Of a stretch of 64,000 bases of DNA, positions 51,713-61,095 are shown in pieces (position 1 is the stretch's first letter; each line of letters starts with the position of its first letter). Origin of the DNA: Sphingobacterium sp. CZ-UAM. Lineage in GTDB: Bacteria; Bacteroidota; Bacteroidia; Sphingobacteriales; Sphingobacteriaceae. The notes under the pieces were generated by a model, which worked only from the letters and a program-made list of their open reading frames with translations, searched no databases and was not told the DNA's origin. The DNA lies in contig NZ_MTCM01000001.1 of assembly GCF_002000245.1 (NCBI RefSeq), positions 806,001-870,000 on the forward strand. The letters run 5' to 3'. Position numbers and translations under genes: made by a program.

Positions 51713-54130
51713 ATGGCTACAAATAATTATAACGAGACAATTTATATTCCTTTGGAAGATGTGGACAGCGAACACTGTGCATTAATTGTTGAAAAAGAAC
51801 TGGCCCAAATAAAAGGGATAGAAAGCCACAAAGTTGAGCTGAATAATCATAGGGCGGCTATTACGGTCAAAAATAATGAGGTTGTAGCCAGTGCGGTGAA
51901 AGCGGTAAAGGATCTTGGCTATGGCGTGTCTACAGTAGTTAAAACATTTCCTGTCCTGGGAATGACTTGTGCTTCTTGTGCAGGCAGTGCAGAGAGTATG
52001 GTAAAATACGAACCAGGTGTAGTGAATGCATCCGTAAATTTTGCAACCGGAAACTTGACCGTAGAATATCTTCCGAATATCACTGATGCGACCAAAATCC
52101 AAAAAGCAGTGCAGGCCGGGGGGTACGATCTGTTAGTGGAAGACGAAGCAACACAACAGGAAACTTTGGAATCTATCCACGCTGAAAAATTCAGGGCCCT
52201 TAAAACCAAAACAATCTGGGCGATTATCCTTTCTCTGCCTGTGGTGGTGATCGGTATGTTTTTTATGGATATGCCTTATGCGAATCCAATCATGTGGTTT
52301 TTTGCAACACCTGTGGTACTCTGGTTAGGTAAGGACTTTTTTATCAATGCGTGGAAACAAGCCAAACATCGATCCGCAAATATGGATACGCTGGTGGCAT
52401 TGAGCACGGGAATCGCCTATATATTCAGTGTTTTCAATATGTTATTTGCCGATTTCTGGCATCAGCGTGGTCTGCATGCGCATGTCTATTTCGAAGCTGC
52501 TGCAGTGGTTATCGCTTTTATTTTGTTAGGGAAATTATTGGAGGAAAAAGCAAAAGGTAACACCTCTTCGGCTATAAAAAAGTTGATGGGACTACAGCCC
52601 AAAACAGTAGTAGTCATACAAGCCGATGGGTCTGAACGCGAGGTCGCTATAGAAGCCGTAAAAGCCGGAGACATTATTCTGGTCAAACCCGGAGAGAAAA
52701 TTGCCGTGGATGGGATGGTCATTTGGGGCGACTCCTATGTGGATGAAAGCATGTTGAGCGGCGAACCTGTTCCCGTACTAAAAAAAGAAAATGAGAAGGT
52801 CTTTGCCGGAACGATTAATCAAAAAGGTAGCTTCCGATTCAGCGCAGTTAAAGTCGGTAAGGAGACGATGCTGGCGCAGATCATTAAGATGGTACAAGAT
52901 GCGCAGGGCAGCAAGGCTCCGGTGCAGAAAATGGTTGATAAGATTGCTGGAATATTTGTTCCGGTAGTGATTGGTATTGCCATATTGACTTTTGCATTGT
53001 GGGTTATCCTGGGCGGCGATAATGCGGTGGTACAGGGGCTGCTCGCTGCAGTGACGGTATTGGTCATTGCCTGTCCTTGTGCGCTAGGACTAGCAACACC
53101 GACTGCGATCATGGTCGGTGTAGGTAAAGGAGCAGAGCATGGTATCCTGATCAAAGATGCCGAGAGCTTAGAACTTGCCAAGCGTGTAAATGCCATTGTA
53201 TTGGATAAGACCGGTACCATTACCGAAGGTAGGCCACAGGTGACAGGTATCCGCTGGTTGAACGAAGATGACAGCCCGAGCGCGATATTATTGAGTATAG
53301 AGAAACAATCGGAACATCCGCTTGCAGAAGCAGTAGTCAACCACCTTAGTGCTGTATCGGCGACATCAATATCGGGATTTGATAGTATTACCGGTAAGGG
53401 CGCAAAAGCCAATCATGGTTCGGACACCTACTATGTAGGTAACAGAAAACTTTTGATGGAAAATGGAATCGCTGTGGCAGAGCAATTGCAACAGCAGGCA
53501 ACAGCATGGAGCGCAGCCGCAAAAACGGTTATCTGGTTTGCTAACAGTACCCAAGCATTAGCGGTCATCGCGATTGCTGATAAAATTAAAGACAGCTCGG
53601 TGTTGGCGATACAAGAAATGCAGGAAATGGGTATTGAACTCTATATGCTCACTGGTGATAATGAATCTACAGCCAAAGCTATTGCAGAACAAACGGGCAT
53701 TAAGCATTATAAAGCCGAAGTAATGCCCCAGCAGAAAGCGGATTTTGTGAAAGAACTCCAGCAACGCGGAAAGGTGGTGGCGATGGTTGGCGATGGTATC
53801 AATGATAGCACTGCGCTGGCAACAGCAGATGTCAGTATCGCGATGGGGAAAGGAAGTGATATCGCTATGGATGTTGCAAAAATGACCATTATCTCCTCGG
53901 ATTTGACTAAAATACCGCAAGCGATCCGGCTATCCAAACAAACGGTGGCCACCATCAGACAAAATCTGTTCTGGGCGTTTATATACAATGTCATCGGTAT
54001 TCCGGTTGCTGCAGGTATACTTTTCCCAATTAATGGTTTTCTTTTGAATCCCATGCTCGCTGGAGCGGCAATGGCCTTGAGTAGCGTTAGTGTCGTCAGC
54101 AATAGCTTACGTTTAAAATGGAAAAAATAG
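51713..54130 (+). CDS. copA: Copper(I)-exporting P1B-type ATPase CopA-like
   Basis: 805 residues. Two N-terminal HMA-like domains: the first (about 1-70) lacks the CxxC motif, having only a Cys in EHCALIV; the second has GMTCASC with C86 and C89. Then TM helices with ACPCALGLATP (C454, C456), the phosphorylation site DKTGTITEG (D498) and GDGINDSTALATADV. The late helices have WAFIYNVIGIP and MLAGAAMALSSVSVVSNS, the P1B-1 copper signature. It pumps Cu(I) from the cytosol. A small HMA chaperone follows 38 nt later on the same strand. Confidence 0.93.
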   Translation: MATNNYNETIYIPLEDVDSEHCALIVEKELAQIKGIESHKVELNNHRAAITVKNNEVVASAVKAVKDLGYGVSTVVKTFPVLGMTCASCAGSAESMVKYEPGVVNASVNFATGNLTVEYLPNITDATKIQKAVQAGGYDLLVEDEATQQETLESIHAEKFRALKTKTIWAIILSLPVVVIGMFFMDMPYANPIMWFFATPVVLWLGKDFFINAWKQAKHRSANMDTLVALSTGIAYIFSVFNMLFADFWHQRGLHAHVYFEAAAVVIAFILLGKLLEEKAKGNTSSAIKKLMGLQPKTVVVIQADGSEREVAIEAVKAGDIILVKPGEKIAVDGMVIWGDSYVDESMLSGEPVPVLKKENEKVFAGTINQKGSFRFSAVKVGKETMLAQIIKMVQDAQGSKAPVQKMVDKIAGIFVPVVIGIAILTFALWVILGGDNAVVQGLLAAVTVLVIACPCALGLATPTAIMVGVGKGAEHGILIKDAESLELAKRVNAIVLDKTGTITEGRPQVTGIRWLNEDDSPSAILLSIEKQSEHPLAEAVVNHLSAVSATSISGFDSITGKGAKANHGSDTYYVGNRKLLMENGIAVAEQLQQQATAWSAAAKTVIWFANSTQALAVIAIADKIKDSSVLAIQEMQEMGIELYMLTGDNESTAKAIAEQTGIKHYKAEVMPQQKADFVKELQQRGKVVAMVGDGINDSTALATADVSIAMGKGSDIAMDVAKMTIISSDLTKIPQAIRLSKQTVATIRQNLFWAFIYNVIGIPVAAGILFPINGFLLNPMLAGAAMALSSVSVVSNSLRLKWKK

Positions 54131-54168
54131 ATAAGTAATCATAAATAATAACATTAAAATTCAATAAC

Positions 54169-54390
54169 ATGGAAAACAAAAATATTCAATTCAAAACAAA
54201 CCTCAACTGTGGAGGTTGTGTATCAAAAGTGAGTGCGGATCTAGACAATGCCGCTGGGATCTGCGAATGGAGCGTGGATACGTCAAACAGCGATAAAATT
54301 CTATCAGTGAAATCGAACGGTATCTCTGAAGAGGAAGTCATTGAAATCATTAAAAGAAAAGGTTTCATAGCCGCACCTCTTGTTGAATAA
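54169..54390 (+). CDS. HMA-domain copper chaperone
   Basis: 73 residues. A single HMA domain with NCGGC (metal-binding CxxC, near residues 13-17) and the usual beta-alpha-beta-beta-alpha-beta length. It would carry Cu(I) to CopA, encoded 38 nt upstream on the same strand. The sequence continues with WSVDTSNSDKILSVKSNGISEEEVIEIIKRKGF, the typical second half of the fold. No signal peptide, so cytoplasmic. Confidence 0.9.
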   Translation: MENKNIQFKTNLNCGGCVSKVSADLDNAAGICEWSVDTSNSDKILSVKSNGISEEEVIEIIKRKGFIAAPLVE

Positions 54391-54410
54391 ATTGAGCGCA
54401 GGAATCAGAA

Positions 54411-54438
54411 AAAGTCGTCGCGGATAAGGGACGACTTT
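54411..54438. terminator. Terminator between the chaperone and aspartyl-protease genes
   Basis: AAAGTCGTC pairs with GACGACTTT (9 bp) with a 10-nt loop in the convergent gap; the T-rich tail is weak on both sides. Confidence 0.6.
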
Positions 54439-54472
54439 CTCGCTTGTATGCATATTGCTATGCAGGGAGCTG

Positions 54473-55756
54473 CTATTCAAAACGTATAAACATTTGATCA
54501 AAATTGATCGTCATTTTGCTAAATTGACGGATTAAATCTTGACCAATATTGCCGTAAACTGTCTCTTTATCAATTTTCGCCGTGAGTAAACTGACATTTT
54601 TAAGTGAAATGGACCTGCCCATGACTTGAAAGACAGGATCAATCTTAAATCCGCTATATTCGGTTGTTCCGCCAGCACCGCCCATTCTAATCTTTGTCGT
54701 AGTATACTGCTGATCAAATTTCTTTTTAGATTGCTCGTAGAAGGCTGCATAAAGTATTGTTTGCTCGGCTCCGGTATCAAATGTAAAATGTTGCCCCTCG
54801 ATATTAATAAGTGGTGATAGGCCGTTAATGGCTAAATTGGATAATGTATCGTTTTTTGTTTCAACTTTAGGGACGATAAAATAGTCGTCCTGTGTAAGTT
54901 GCACTTCCCTGAGTGCCTCTATAACGGGATATCCCAATATACCGTTAATCTGGTAATTAAGCTGAGGGAAATGAAGCGCGCTGTCAGCAAAAACCAGGAA
55001 GATAACGTTCTCAATAGTGATATTACCTAAATTCAGTTTTTTACAGACCGCGAGGTCGGCCTTGATGGAAATCCCGGTAATCGCGTCAACAGCTATATTG
55101 GCCGGGATAATTTGCATATTTAAACGCTTGGCATTAGAAAGGGAGACAGTGGATAAATTGGCCCCTGTATCAAAAATAAAGTTTGTACGGACAGCATTGA
55201 TGTCTACGGGTAGGTTTTTTAATCCTGCTTTATCTCTTTCTATTTTGATACGTGTGTCGGAATGAATAACGGTTTTTTGCGGATTTACAGCGGCTAGGGC
55301 TGTCCAGATTTTTAGGTTATTTTCCAGGTCAGCCTTTTCATCCGTAGAAAGCTGTTGCTTGAATTTATTGATTATTTTCAATACAACCTGTTGTGCTTGT
55401 TTATAGTCGTGTAGTTTAACAAAATTGTCTTCTTGGACGCGGTATATTTTTAGTATTAGGGAATCAGGTTGTGAAGATCCGGACTGAAAAAATGTGTTGA
55501 TCTTCTGATTGGATATCATCGGTTTGTTGAATGCATTGTTGAGAAATATGAGGATAATATTTTGTTTTTCAGTGTCTATATGTTTGCTGTATGATTCGAA
55601 AAGATCCCGCGCACGAAAAAAGTTTTTAAGTTTAATTTGCTCATAAACCTTATCAAACATCGTGGGCCTATTTTGACTAAAGCTTGTCAGGGCAAAAAGT
55701 ATCATTAGGCAGCAGAGCACAATATTTTTTTTGAGTGGTATAGCCAATCTGTTCAT
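54473..55756 (-). CDS. Retropepsin-like aspartyl protease, periplasmic
   Basis: 427 residues. A signal peptide (about residues 1-27, ending near FSQ) and a helical N-terminal half with TPR-like pattern up to about residue 165. The second half has two aspartyl-protease motifs: FIFDTGANLS and FTFDTGAEQT, each a D-T-G triad of retropepsin-like proteins. With two halves, one polypeptide could form the whole two-lobe active site. Substrate unknown. It is convergent to the copper chaperone gene. Confidence 0.85.
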   Translation of the reverse strand: MNRLAIPLKKNIVLCCLMILFALTSFSQNRPTMFDKVYEQIKLKNFFRARDLFESYSKHIDTEKQNIILIFLNNAFNKPMISNQKINTFFQSGSSQPDSLILKIYRVQEDNFVKLHDYKQAQQVVLKIINKFKQQLSTDEKADLENNLKIWTALAAVNPQKTVIHSDTRIKIERDKAGLKNLPVDINAVRTNFIFDTGANLSTVSLSNAKRLNMQIIPANIAVDAITGISIKADLAVCKKLNLGNITIENVIFLVFADSALHFPQLNYQINGILGYPVIEALREVQLTQDDYFIVPKVETKNDTLSNLAINGLSPLINIEGQHFTFDTGAEQTILYAAFYEQSKKKFDQQYTTTKIRMGGAGGTTEYSGFKIDPVFQVMGRSISLKNVSLLTAKIDKETVYGNIGQDLIRQFSKMTINFDQMFIRFE

Positions 55757-56120
55757 AAAGAGATCCTATTGGGTTTGATATCGTTAAAGATAAGGATTGG
55801 TCTTTAAAAACAAATAAAATAATACAAGTTGCTTGTGTCCTTGCACAAATAAGCTTATTTTAGCCATTAATGGGCAGAAGTTAAATCTAGTATTCTCAGC
55901 AGCTATGGGCAACACCTTACTATTCTCTTTAATGTTTATTCTTGTATTGTTTACATCCTTCCAATAAAAAATGGAACCAAAGCGCTGACAGAAGGGGCGA
56001 TTTCTGGGCTTTGAGACAGCCTCAATATTCACCTGTGGGAGAGCTTAGGGTAAATAAATCGTAACTAGGTTTTGTTTTTGCGTATAAATATTTAAAATAT
56101 AGAAACTTATATATGTTATA
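55757..56120. other. 364-nt divergent intergenic region
   Basis: No gene or clear promoter box on either strand. It has a T-rich pattern and no palindrome longer than 8 bp that I could see. Confidence 0.35.
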
Positions 56121-56681
56121 ATGAATATAAAATTTAATAGGATTATTACAGGTTTTGGGCTTTTTATTATTACAGTAAGTATTTTGACTGCCTGTGGAAA
56201 CGCCATAAAAGTTAACAAACCCAAAGTGGAAGAAGAGCAAGGTGTTAAAGAAGTTGAGGCCCCTAAGGTTGCTGACCTTTCCTTTAAGGATAAAGCCGGT
56301 AATGTGGTTACGCTGAGTGCATTGAAAGGAAAAGTTGTTTTTATCAATTTTTGGGCAACCTGGTGTCCGCCATGTATACATGAAATGCCGTCCATCAACA
56401 CATTAAGGCAAGGATTCAAAGACAATAAAAATATTGAATTCATCATGGTGGATGTAGACAATGACATTGATCAATCGACTGCATTTATGACGGAGAATAA
56501 ATATGATTTACCGTTATATACAGCGGCTGGAGAGATACCTCCAGAATTTTTAGGTGGATCCATTCCAACAACAGTTATCCTGGATAAAAATGGAAAAATT
56601 GTAGAACGCCTGGAAGGTAGCAGAGATTATGCTGCACCTGAGATTGCTAAAGCTTTAGAAGAACTGACAAAAGCAAATTAA
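56121..56681 (+). CDS. TlpA-family thioredoxin-like lipoprotein
   Basis: 186 residues. A signal peptide ends in the lipobox ILTAC (C at residue 25), so it is a periplasm-facing lipoprotein. The thioredoxin core has FINFWATWCPPCIHEMP (active site WCPPC) and the later SIPTTVILDKNGKI with the cis-Pro. It reduces periplasmic disulfides, e.g. in cytochrome c maturation, but its target is unknown. It is convergent to an alpha/beta hydrolase gene and shares a terminator with it. Confidence 0.92.
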   Translation: MNIKFNRIITGFGLFIITVSILTACGNAIKVNKPKVEEEQGVKEVEAPKVADLSFKDKAGNVVTLSALKGKVVFINFWATWCPPCIHEMPSINTLRQGFKDNKNIEFIMVDVDNDIDQSTAFMTENKYDLPLYTAAGEIPPEFLGGSIPTTVILDKNGKIVERLEGSRDYAAPEIAKALEELTKAN

Positions 56682-56714
56682 GGTTATTAAAGCATTGTGC
56701 AACTCGCAAGCAAA

Positions 56715-56755
56715 AAAAGAGCTAGATAGGTTTAAAGCCTATTTAGCTCTTTTTG
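56715..56755. terminator. Bidirectional terminator (TlpA / hydrolase)
   Basis: A 12-bp broken stem with AGAGCTA...TAGCTCT arms and flanking A-run/T-run (56712-56718 and 56750-56754), lying between the convergent stops. Confidence 0.88.
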
Positions 56756-56766
56756 TAATTCTTGAC

Positions 56767-57462
56767 TTAGGATACTGCTGCAACAGCCTCTTTGATCAAT
56801 GCTGTAATTTCGTTTGGATGGGTTGCTAGTGAAGCGTGACTGGTCGGTAAATGAATAATTTTTCGCGCATTAATTCGTTCGGCCATTTCTTGTTGAGTCG
56901 CTGGCGGTATCATATTGTCTTCGTCCGATACCTGATACCAGCTGGGTTTAGTTTTCCACGCTGGTTCACCTGCCTCTGCGGCGAAAATGCTTCCATGTGT
57001 CGGTTTCTGTGCCAAAGCCATCGTGACCGCCTCTTTGTCGTCTAAATCTTGAGCGAAGCTTTCGTGGAATTTATCATAGTTGATCCATATAAATCCTTTT
57101 TTATCTGGAACAAGGTTTGCTGCACCGGATGGCTGTTCTCTACGGCCGAAGATGCCACCCAAGCTTTCGCCTTTGTCTGGTGCGAAGGCTGCGATATACA
57201 CCAATCCGACAACTTTTTCGTGATGTCCAGCGGCGGATATTACTGCACCACCATAAGAGTGACCCACCAAAATAACCTTACCAGCTTGCAGGTCGATCAA
57301 ATCTTTGGTCTTTTGGATATCGTCTTCGGCAGATGTCAATGGATTTTGTACGCTTCGTACCGTATATCCTTCCGCATGAAGATTCGTAATAACATGTCTC
57401 CAATGGGATCCGTCTCCCCAGGCTCCATGGACTAAAATAATTGTTACATTCTGATTTTCCAT
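56767..57462 (-). CDS. Alpha/beta hydrolase
   Basis: 231 residues. The start TIILVHGAWGDGSHW gives the oxyanion motif HGxW. The nucleophile elbow is VGHSYGG (Ser near residue 90), and the last His is in PTSHASL. The pattern (HGAWGDGSHWRHV and GGVISAAG-type) is that of the YcaC-like/Menbutidase-like small family seen with Bacteroidota; role unknown. A Crp/Fnr regulator lies 61 nt upstream on the same strand and may control it. Confidence 0.88.
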   Translation of the reverse strand: MENQNVTIILVHGAWGDGSHWRHVITNLHAEGYTVRSVQNPLTSAEDDIQKTKDLIDLQAGKVILVGHSYGGAVISAAGHHEKVVGLVYIAAFAPDKGESLGGIFGRREQPSGAANLVPDKKGFIWINYDKFHESFAQDLDDKEAVTMALAQKPTHGSIFAAEAGEPAWKTKPSWYQVSDEDNMIPPATQQEMAERINARKIIHLPTSHASLATHPNEITALIKEAVAAVS

Positions 57463-57523
57463 ATGTGTTGAAGTTTATAGGATAAAGATATGTTTAAGTT
57501 GTTATTAAAGACATTAACTTAAG

Positions 57524-58108
57524 TTAACGTTTTAAAATTCGCCGTCGGATTCTACTCAATGAGGGTGGCTTAACACCGAGATAACTGGCAATATGCTTTT
57601 GGGCCACGAGCTGAAATATCTGTGCATTTTCGGTCAGTAGATTATTATAACGTATTTCTGGTGAGTAATATAACAACTCTTCAATTCTCTTTTTTGCCCC
57701 GAGATAAATAACTTCGGTCATCTTTCGTCCAAATTCTTGCCAATAAACATCCTTTTGATAGAGTTTTTGAAGGTCATTTTTGTGAAGAAGTATTACTTCA
57801 GCATCTGATACCGCTTTAATATTCATACGAGACTTGGTATCACAAAGAATACTTTCGTAATCGGTAAAAAAGTTATTGTCGAAATGGAAATTGAAGGTTA
57901 CATCTTCTCCGCTATCATTGATATAAAAGGTCCGCATAAAACCGGTTTTTAAAAAACCTAGGTATTGGCATTTTTCGCCTTCTTTCAAAAAAAAATCTGA
58001 TTTTTTATAGGTTGCAAGTTTGAGATAACTACAAAATTCAGCATAGTGTTCTTCATCGACCAAAAATAAAGGTCCAAACTTAGTGTATTCGTTTACAATC
58101 TCAATCAT
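57524..58108 (-). CDS. Crp/Fnr-family transcriptional regulator
   Basis: 194 residues. An N-terminal cNMP-like cupin (about 20-120, with FFLKEGEKCQYLGFLKTGFMRTFYI) and a C-terminal winged helix (IASYLGVKPPSLSRIRRRIL, ends the protein). The Arg that binds cAMP in Crp is not clear, so it is probably a different ligand or none. It lies upstream of an alpha/beta hydrolase gene on the same strand, and its own promoter region has a 9-bp palindrome. It is divergent from the CDF gene. Confidence 0.9.
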   Translation of the reverse strand: MIEIVNEYTKFGPLFLVDEEHYAEFCSYLKLATYKKSDFFLKEGEKCQYLGFLKTGFMRTFYINDSGEDVTFNFHFDNNFFTDYESILCDTKSRMNIKAVSDAEVILLHKNDLQKLYQKDVYWQEFGRKMTEVIYLGAKKRIEELLYYSPEIRYNNLLTENAQIFQLVAQKHIASYLGVKPPSLSRIRRRILKR

Positions 58109-58132
58109 AGCTGATAATAATTTTAAGCCAAA

Positions 58133-58155
58133 AATAATTTTGTATTAAAATTATT
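58133..58155. promoter_or_regulatory. AT-rich palindrome between the Crp/Fnr and CDF genes
   Basis: AATAATTTT (58133-58141) and AAAATTATT (58147-58155) with a 5-nt spacer form a candidate operator. It is about 25 nt upstream of the Crp/Fnr start. AT-richness makes chance more likely. Confidence 0.35.
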
Positions 58156-58253
58156 GAAAACTTTTAATAGTATGTCGTAGTATTGAATCTTATGTCTTCT
58201 TTTAGTTGACTATAAAAAATATTACCTTCGTAATACATCACAATAATAGTAAT

Positions 58254-59138
58254 ATGTCTGAATTCAAAGAGCATACAGCAATAAAAACTACTTATTTCAG
58301 TATTGTCGGAAATGCAATGTTAGCTTTGCTGAAGTGGTTGGCCGGTTTTTTTGGGAATTCATATGCACTTATAGCAGATGCTATTGAATCCACAGCTGAT
58401 ATTTTTTCTTCCTTTTTAGTGCTCCTTGGATTAAAATATGCGCAGCGGCCTGCGGATGAAAATCATCCTTATGGACATGGAAGGGTAGAACCGCTGATTA
58501 CTTTTATCGTTGTAGGTTTTCTCATTGTTTCAGCGACGATTATTGCCTATGAAAGCATCGAAAATATTGGGACACCTCATGAATTGCCTAAACCATGGAC
58601 ATTAATCGTCTTAGGGGGGATTATTATATGGAAGGAATGTTCCTATAGAATCGTTATGAAAAAGAGCCGTGAGACCAATAGTTCTTCGCTGAAAGCGGAT
58701 GCATGGCATCATCGAAGCGATGCGATTACCTCAGTGGCCGCTTTTATTGGTATATCTATCGCTTTAGTATTAGGTAAAGGGTATGAAAATGCGGATGATT
58801 ATGCAGCGCTATTTGCAGCTGGCTTTATTTTATATAATTGTTATCATATTTTTAGACCTGCTCTTGGTGAGATCATGGATGAAAATGTTTACGAAGAAGT
58901 TATTGACGATATCCGGAAGTATGCGTTGGAGGTCACGGGTATAGAAGCTACGGAAAAATGCTACGTGCGCAAATCGGGTACAAAATACCACGTTGACCTA
59001 CATGCTATTGTGGATAGTGAAATTACCGTGAGAGAGGGGCATACGTTGGCTCATCAGCTTAAAGACCATCTGACTGAACATATACCTGATCTCGGTCATG
59101 TGATGATTCATATCGAACCGAGCGCATACACAAATTGA
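58254..59138 (+). CDS. Cation diffusion facilitator (CDF) metal transporter
   Basis: 294 residues from ATG 58254; an upstream TTG-type start was rejected because the M-S-E-F start matches CDF proteins. Six hydrophobic helices; metal ligands in TM2 and TM5 fit ALIADAIESTADIFS and HHRSDAITS. ENHPYGHGRVEPL is a family motif between TM2 and TM3. The cytosolic C-terminal domain follows. It exports Zn, Fe or Mn, which cannot be told. A box TACCTTCG lies 24 nt upstream. Confidence 0.93.
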   Translation: MSEFKEHTAIKTTYFSIVGNAMLALLKWLAGFFGNSYALIADAIESTADIFSSFLVLLGLKYAQRPADENHPYGHGRVEPLITFIVVGFLIVSATIIAYESIENIGTPHELPKPWTLIVLGGIIIWKECSYRIVMKKSRETNSSSLKADAWHHRSDAITSVAAFIGISIALVLGKGYENADDYAALFAAGFILYNCYHIFRPALGEIMDENVYEEVIDDIRKYALEVTGIEATEKCYVRKSGTKYHVDLHAIVDSEITVREGHTLAHQLKDHLTEHIPDLGHVMIHIEPSAYTN

Positions 59139-59181
59139 AATGCTAGGCTTGATGGGAGCCACATATTCGTAACCTGTCGCG

Positions 59182-59212
59182 AACCATCCCAAGAGCATTG
59201 GGATGGTTTTTG
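59182..59212 (+). terminator. Terminator after the CDF gene
   Basis: AACCATCCCAA pairs with TTGGGATGGTT (11 bp), loop GAGCA, followed by a T-run. Confidence 0.9.
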
Positions 59213-59266
59213 TATAAAACGCAGTTATTTTTGTCTTATAATTTCAGGTTACTCAATAAGCACATA

Positions 59267-60298
59267 TTACAGGTTGTCATCAGCGGATAACATTTCAATC
59301 TGCCATCTGATGTGATCTATTGTAATCGGATATTCGACATCATGTGCAAGATTCTCATAGATGGCGTTGAATAACAGATTGTAATCTCCTTTATGTGGGG
59401 CGGGGTAAGAAATATGTTTTTGATTTGTGCTATCTACAGTCACTAGCTTACCCGCACTGCCATTTGGTTCAACTCCGTAGGCCAGATTATCGGGAAGCAT
59501 GCCATCTATTAGTTGCTGCTCTTGTACATCAGCCATCGTTTTTATAAAACTACCTTTCGTACCATGTACAATAAAAGCGGGTAGAGGCTCGGCCACAGCG
59601 AGACTCCCTGTTAGAAATACGTTCAGCTCATCGGGATAACGTAAATGATAATGGAAGTAATCCGCAACTTGGGAGCCAGGTCGATTAACTGCCGTTGTTT
59701 TACTGAATTTTAATGGTTTTCCAAAGAGTGAAATTGCCTGATCAATAATATGTGGGCCTAGATCGTATGTAAGTCCACTTGAGATGTACTGGTTATTTTC
59801 CTTGAAATATTTTTGGCCTAATTCTATTTTATAACGGTCGAAGCGAAAAGACACTTCTGTTAACTTGCCAAGATCGCCACTTTCTATCACTTTCTTTACA
59901 TCGAGAAAATGGCTATCATAACGTCTGTTTTGATAGAAGAAAATGCGCTGTCCGGTTTTTTTACTGGTTTCGGAAAGTTGGTTGAACTGTGCTATATTTT
60001 CAACTACGGGTTTCTCGATCAGGACATGTTTTCCTGCTTTTAAAGCCTCTGTCGCAAGCTCGAAATGTGTATGATTCGGTGTGTTTACAATGACAAGTGT
60101 TATTGTGTCGTCTGCCAATAATTGAGCCACGGTATCATAACTTTTGATTTCGGGATAAAGTTCCTGCGCTATTTTCTGTGTGCGCTCGACAACGGCAACT
60201 AAGTTAAAATGCGGATTGCAGTGGATGAAAGGCGCGTGGAAGACACGTCCCGACATACCAAAGCTTAAAATTCCGGTATTGATCTTCGTATTTTTCAT
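59267..60298 (-). CDS. Gfo/Idh/MocA-family oxidoreductase
   Basis: 343 residues from ATG 60298, chosen because the following MKNTKINTGILSFGMSGRVFH carries the dinucleotide-binding start; a farther ATG at 60322 adds only a non-conserved extension. The fold has GMSGRVFHAPF, then EKPVVEN (the catalytic EKP motif, near residue 92). The family reduces or oxidises sugars or inositols with NAD(P). This member resembles the YhhX/YdgJ-like subgroup, whose substrate is unknown. It is alone on the minus strand between the CDF gene and an uncertain small gene. Confidence 0.9.
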   Translation of the reverse strand: MKNTKINTGILSFGMSGRVFHAPFIHCNPHFNLVAVVERTQKIAQELYPEIKSYDTVAQLLADDTITLVIVNTPNHTHFELATEALKAGKHVLIEKPVVENIAQFNQLSETSKKTGQRIFFYQNRRYDSHFLDVKKVIESGDLGKLTEVSFRFDRYKIELGQKYFKENNQYISSGLTYDLGPHIIDQAISLFGKPLKFSKTTAVNRPGSQVADYFHYHLRYPDELNVFLTGSLAVAEPLPAFIVHGTKGSFIKTMADVQEQQLIDGMLPDNLAYGVEPNGSAGKLVTVDSTNQKHISYPAPHKGDYNLLFNAIYENLAHDVEYPITIDHIRWQIEMLSADDNL

Positions 60299-60420
60299 TT
60301 GTATCTGATCTGGTTGATGCAAGATTATTTGCTGTTGAACATTCTTCTACAATCAATTCTACTAACTGTCAGACCCAGGAAAGGTCAGGTATAAATATAA
60401 GCATATCGCGCTTTTATTTT

Positions 60421-60657
60421 ATGGATTCTACTAAATATATACTGATTTCTTTCAGAAAATCACATTATGGCAGTTTTTTTCCAGCCTATGAATTTATGTG
60501 GTACGCTTTTTCATTAAAGCTGTTGTACAGAATATTAAGGATTATGTTAGATGCTACGGTACAAAAGGACATCTTGCATGAACTTGCCACAGCGCGTATT
60601 CAAGGAGTAGCCTTTCGCGGGCAAATCCACACGACTTCAGAGAATACTTATTGGTAA
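60421..60657 (+). CDS. Uncertain small ORF
   Basis: 78 codons, no recognised domain, with aromatic and basic residues and a hydrophobic patch near residues 30-45. Its frame has no promoter box or ribosome site, so it may be spurious. It is in the gap before tRNA-His. Confidence 0.22.
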   Translation: MDSTKYILISFRKSHYGSFFPAYEFMWYAFSLKLLYRILRIMLDATVQKDILHELATARIQGVAFRGQIHTTSENTYW

Positions 60658-60723
60658 AAATTATACAGAAAGAGCGTTTAAATGAAAAGCGGTCGAATAA
60701 AATTATGGAAGGTAGAAGAATAA

Positions 60724-60759
60724 AAAAGGGCAAACCAATATATTTTGATTTGCCCTTTT
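60724..60759 (-). terminator. Terminator after tRNA-His
   Basis: AAAAGGGCAAA pairs with TTTGCCCTTTT (11 bp; 60724-60734 and 60749-60759), immediately after the 3' end of the tRNA on the minus strand. Confidence 0.88.
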
Positions 60760-60760
60760 G

Positions 60761-60835
60761 GGTAAGTAATCGGGCTCGAACCGACGACCCCTAGAACCAC
60801 AATCTAGTGCTCTAACCAACTGAGCTATACCTACC
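60761..60835 (-). tRNA. tRNA-His (GTG)
   Basis: Cloverleaf folds on the minus strand: acceptor GTAGGTA/TACTTAC with an extra G at -1 pairing with C73, as expected for tRNA-His; D-arm GCTC...GAGC; anticodon arm CTAGA-TTGTGGT-TCTAG with GTG anticodon; T-arm GTCGG-TTCGAGC-CCGAT. CCA is not encoded. Terminator follows. Confidence 0.96.
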
Positions 60836-61036
60836 GTGATTTTGATGATACAAAAGTACGATTAAACCCTATTCCCTCCAAATATTTGAATAAAAAAAAA
60901 CCGCGGTTAAGGCCAACTGGGTGAAGATTAGTTTATTAAATTTTAATAAAAAACGATGCTAATGGTTTAATAATCCCGATTTGAGAATTTTATTGAAATT
61001 AGGCGCATGGTTTGTTGGATTATGAAATTAAAATGC

Positions 61037-61077
61037 ATAAAAAAAGCAATCGTCCAATTTGGGCGATTGCTTTTTTT
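61037..61077 (-). terminator. Terminator after htpG
   Basis: A 15-bp stem with one G-U pair (AAAAAGCAATCGTCC with GGGCGATTGCTTTTT), loop 5, T-run both ways. Lies just after the htpG stop. Confidence 0.92.
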
Positions 61078-61095
61078 ATACGGTTTTTCGCTGTA

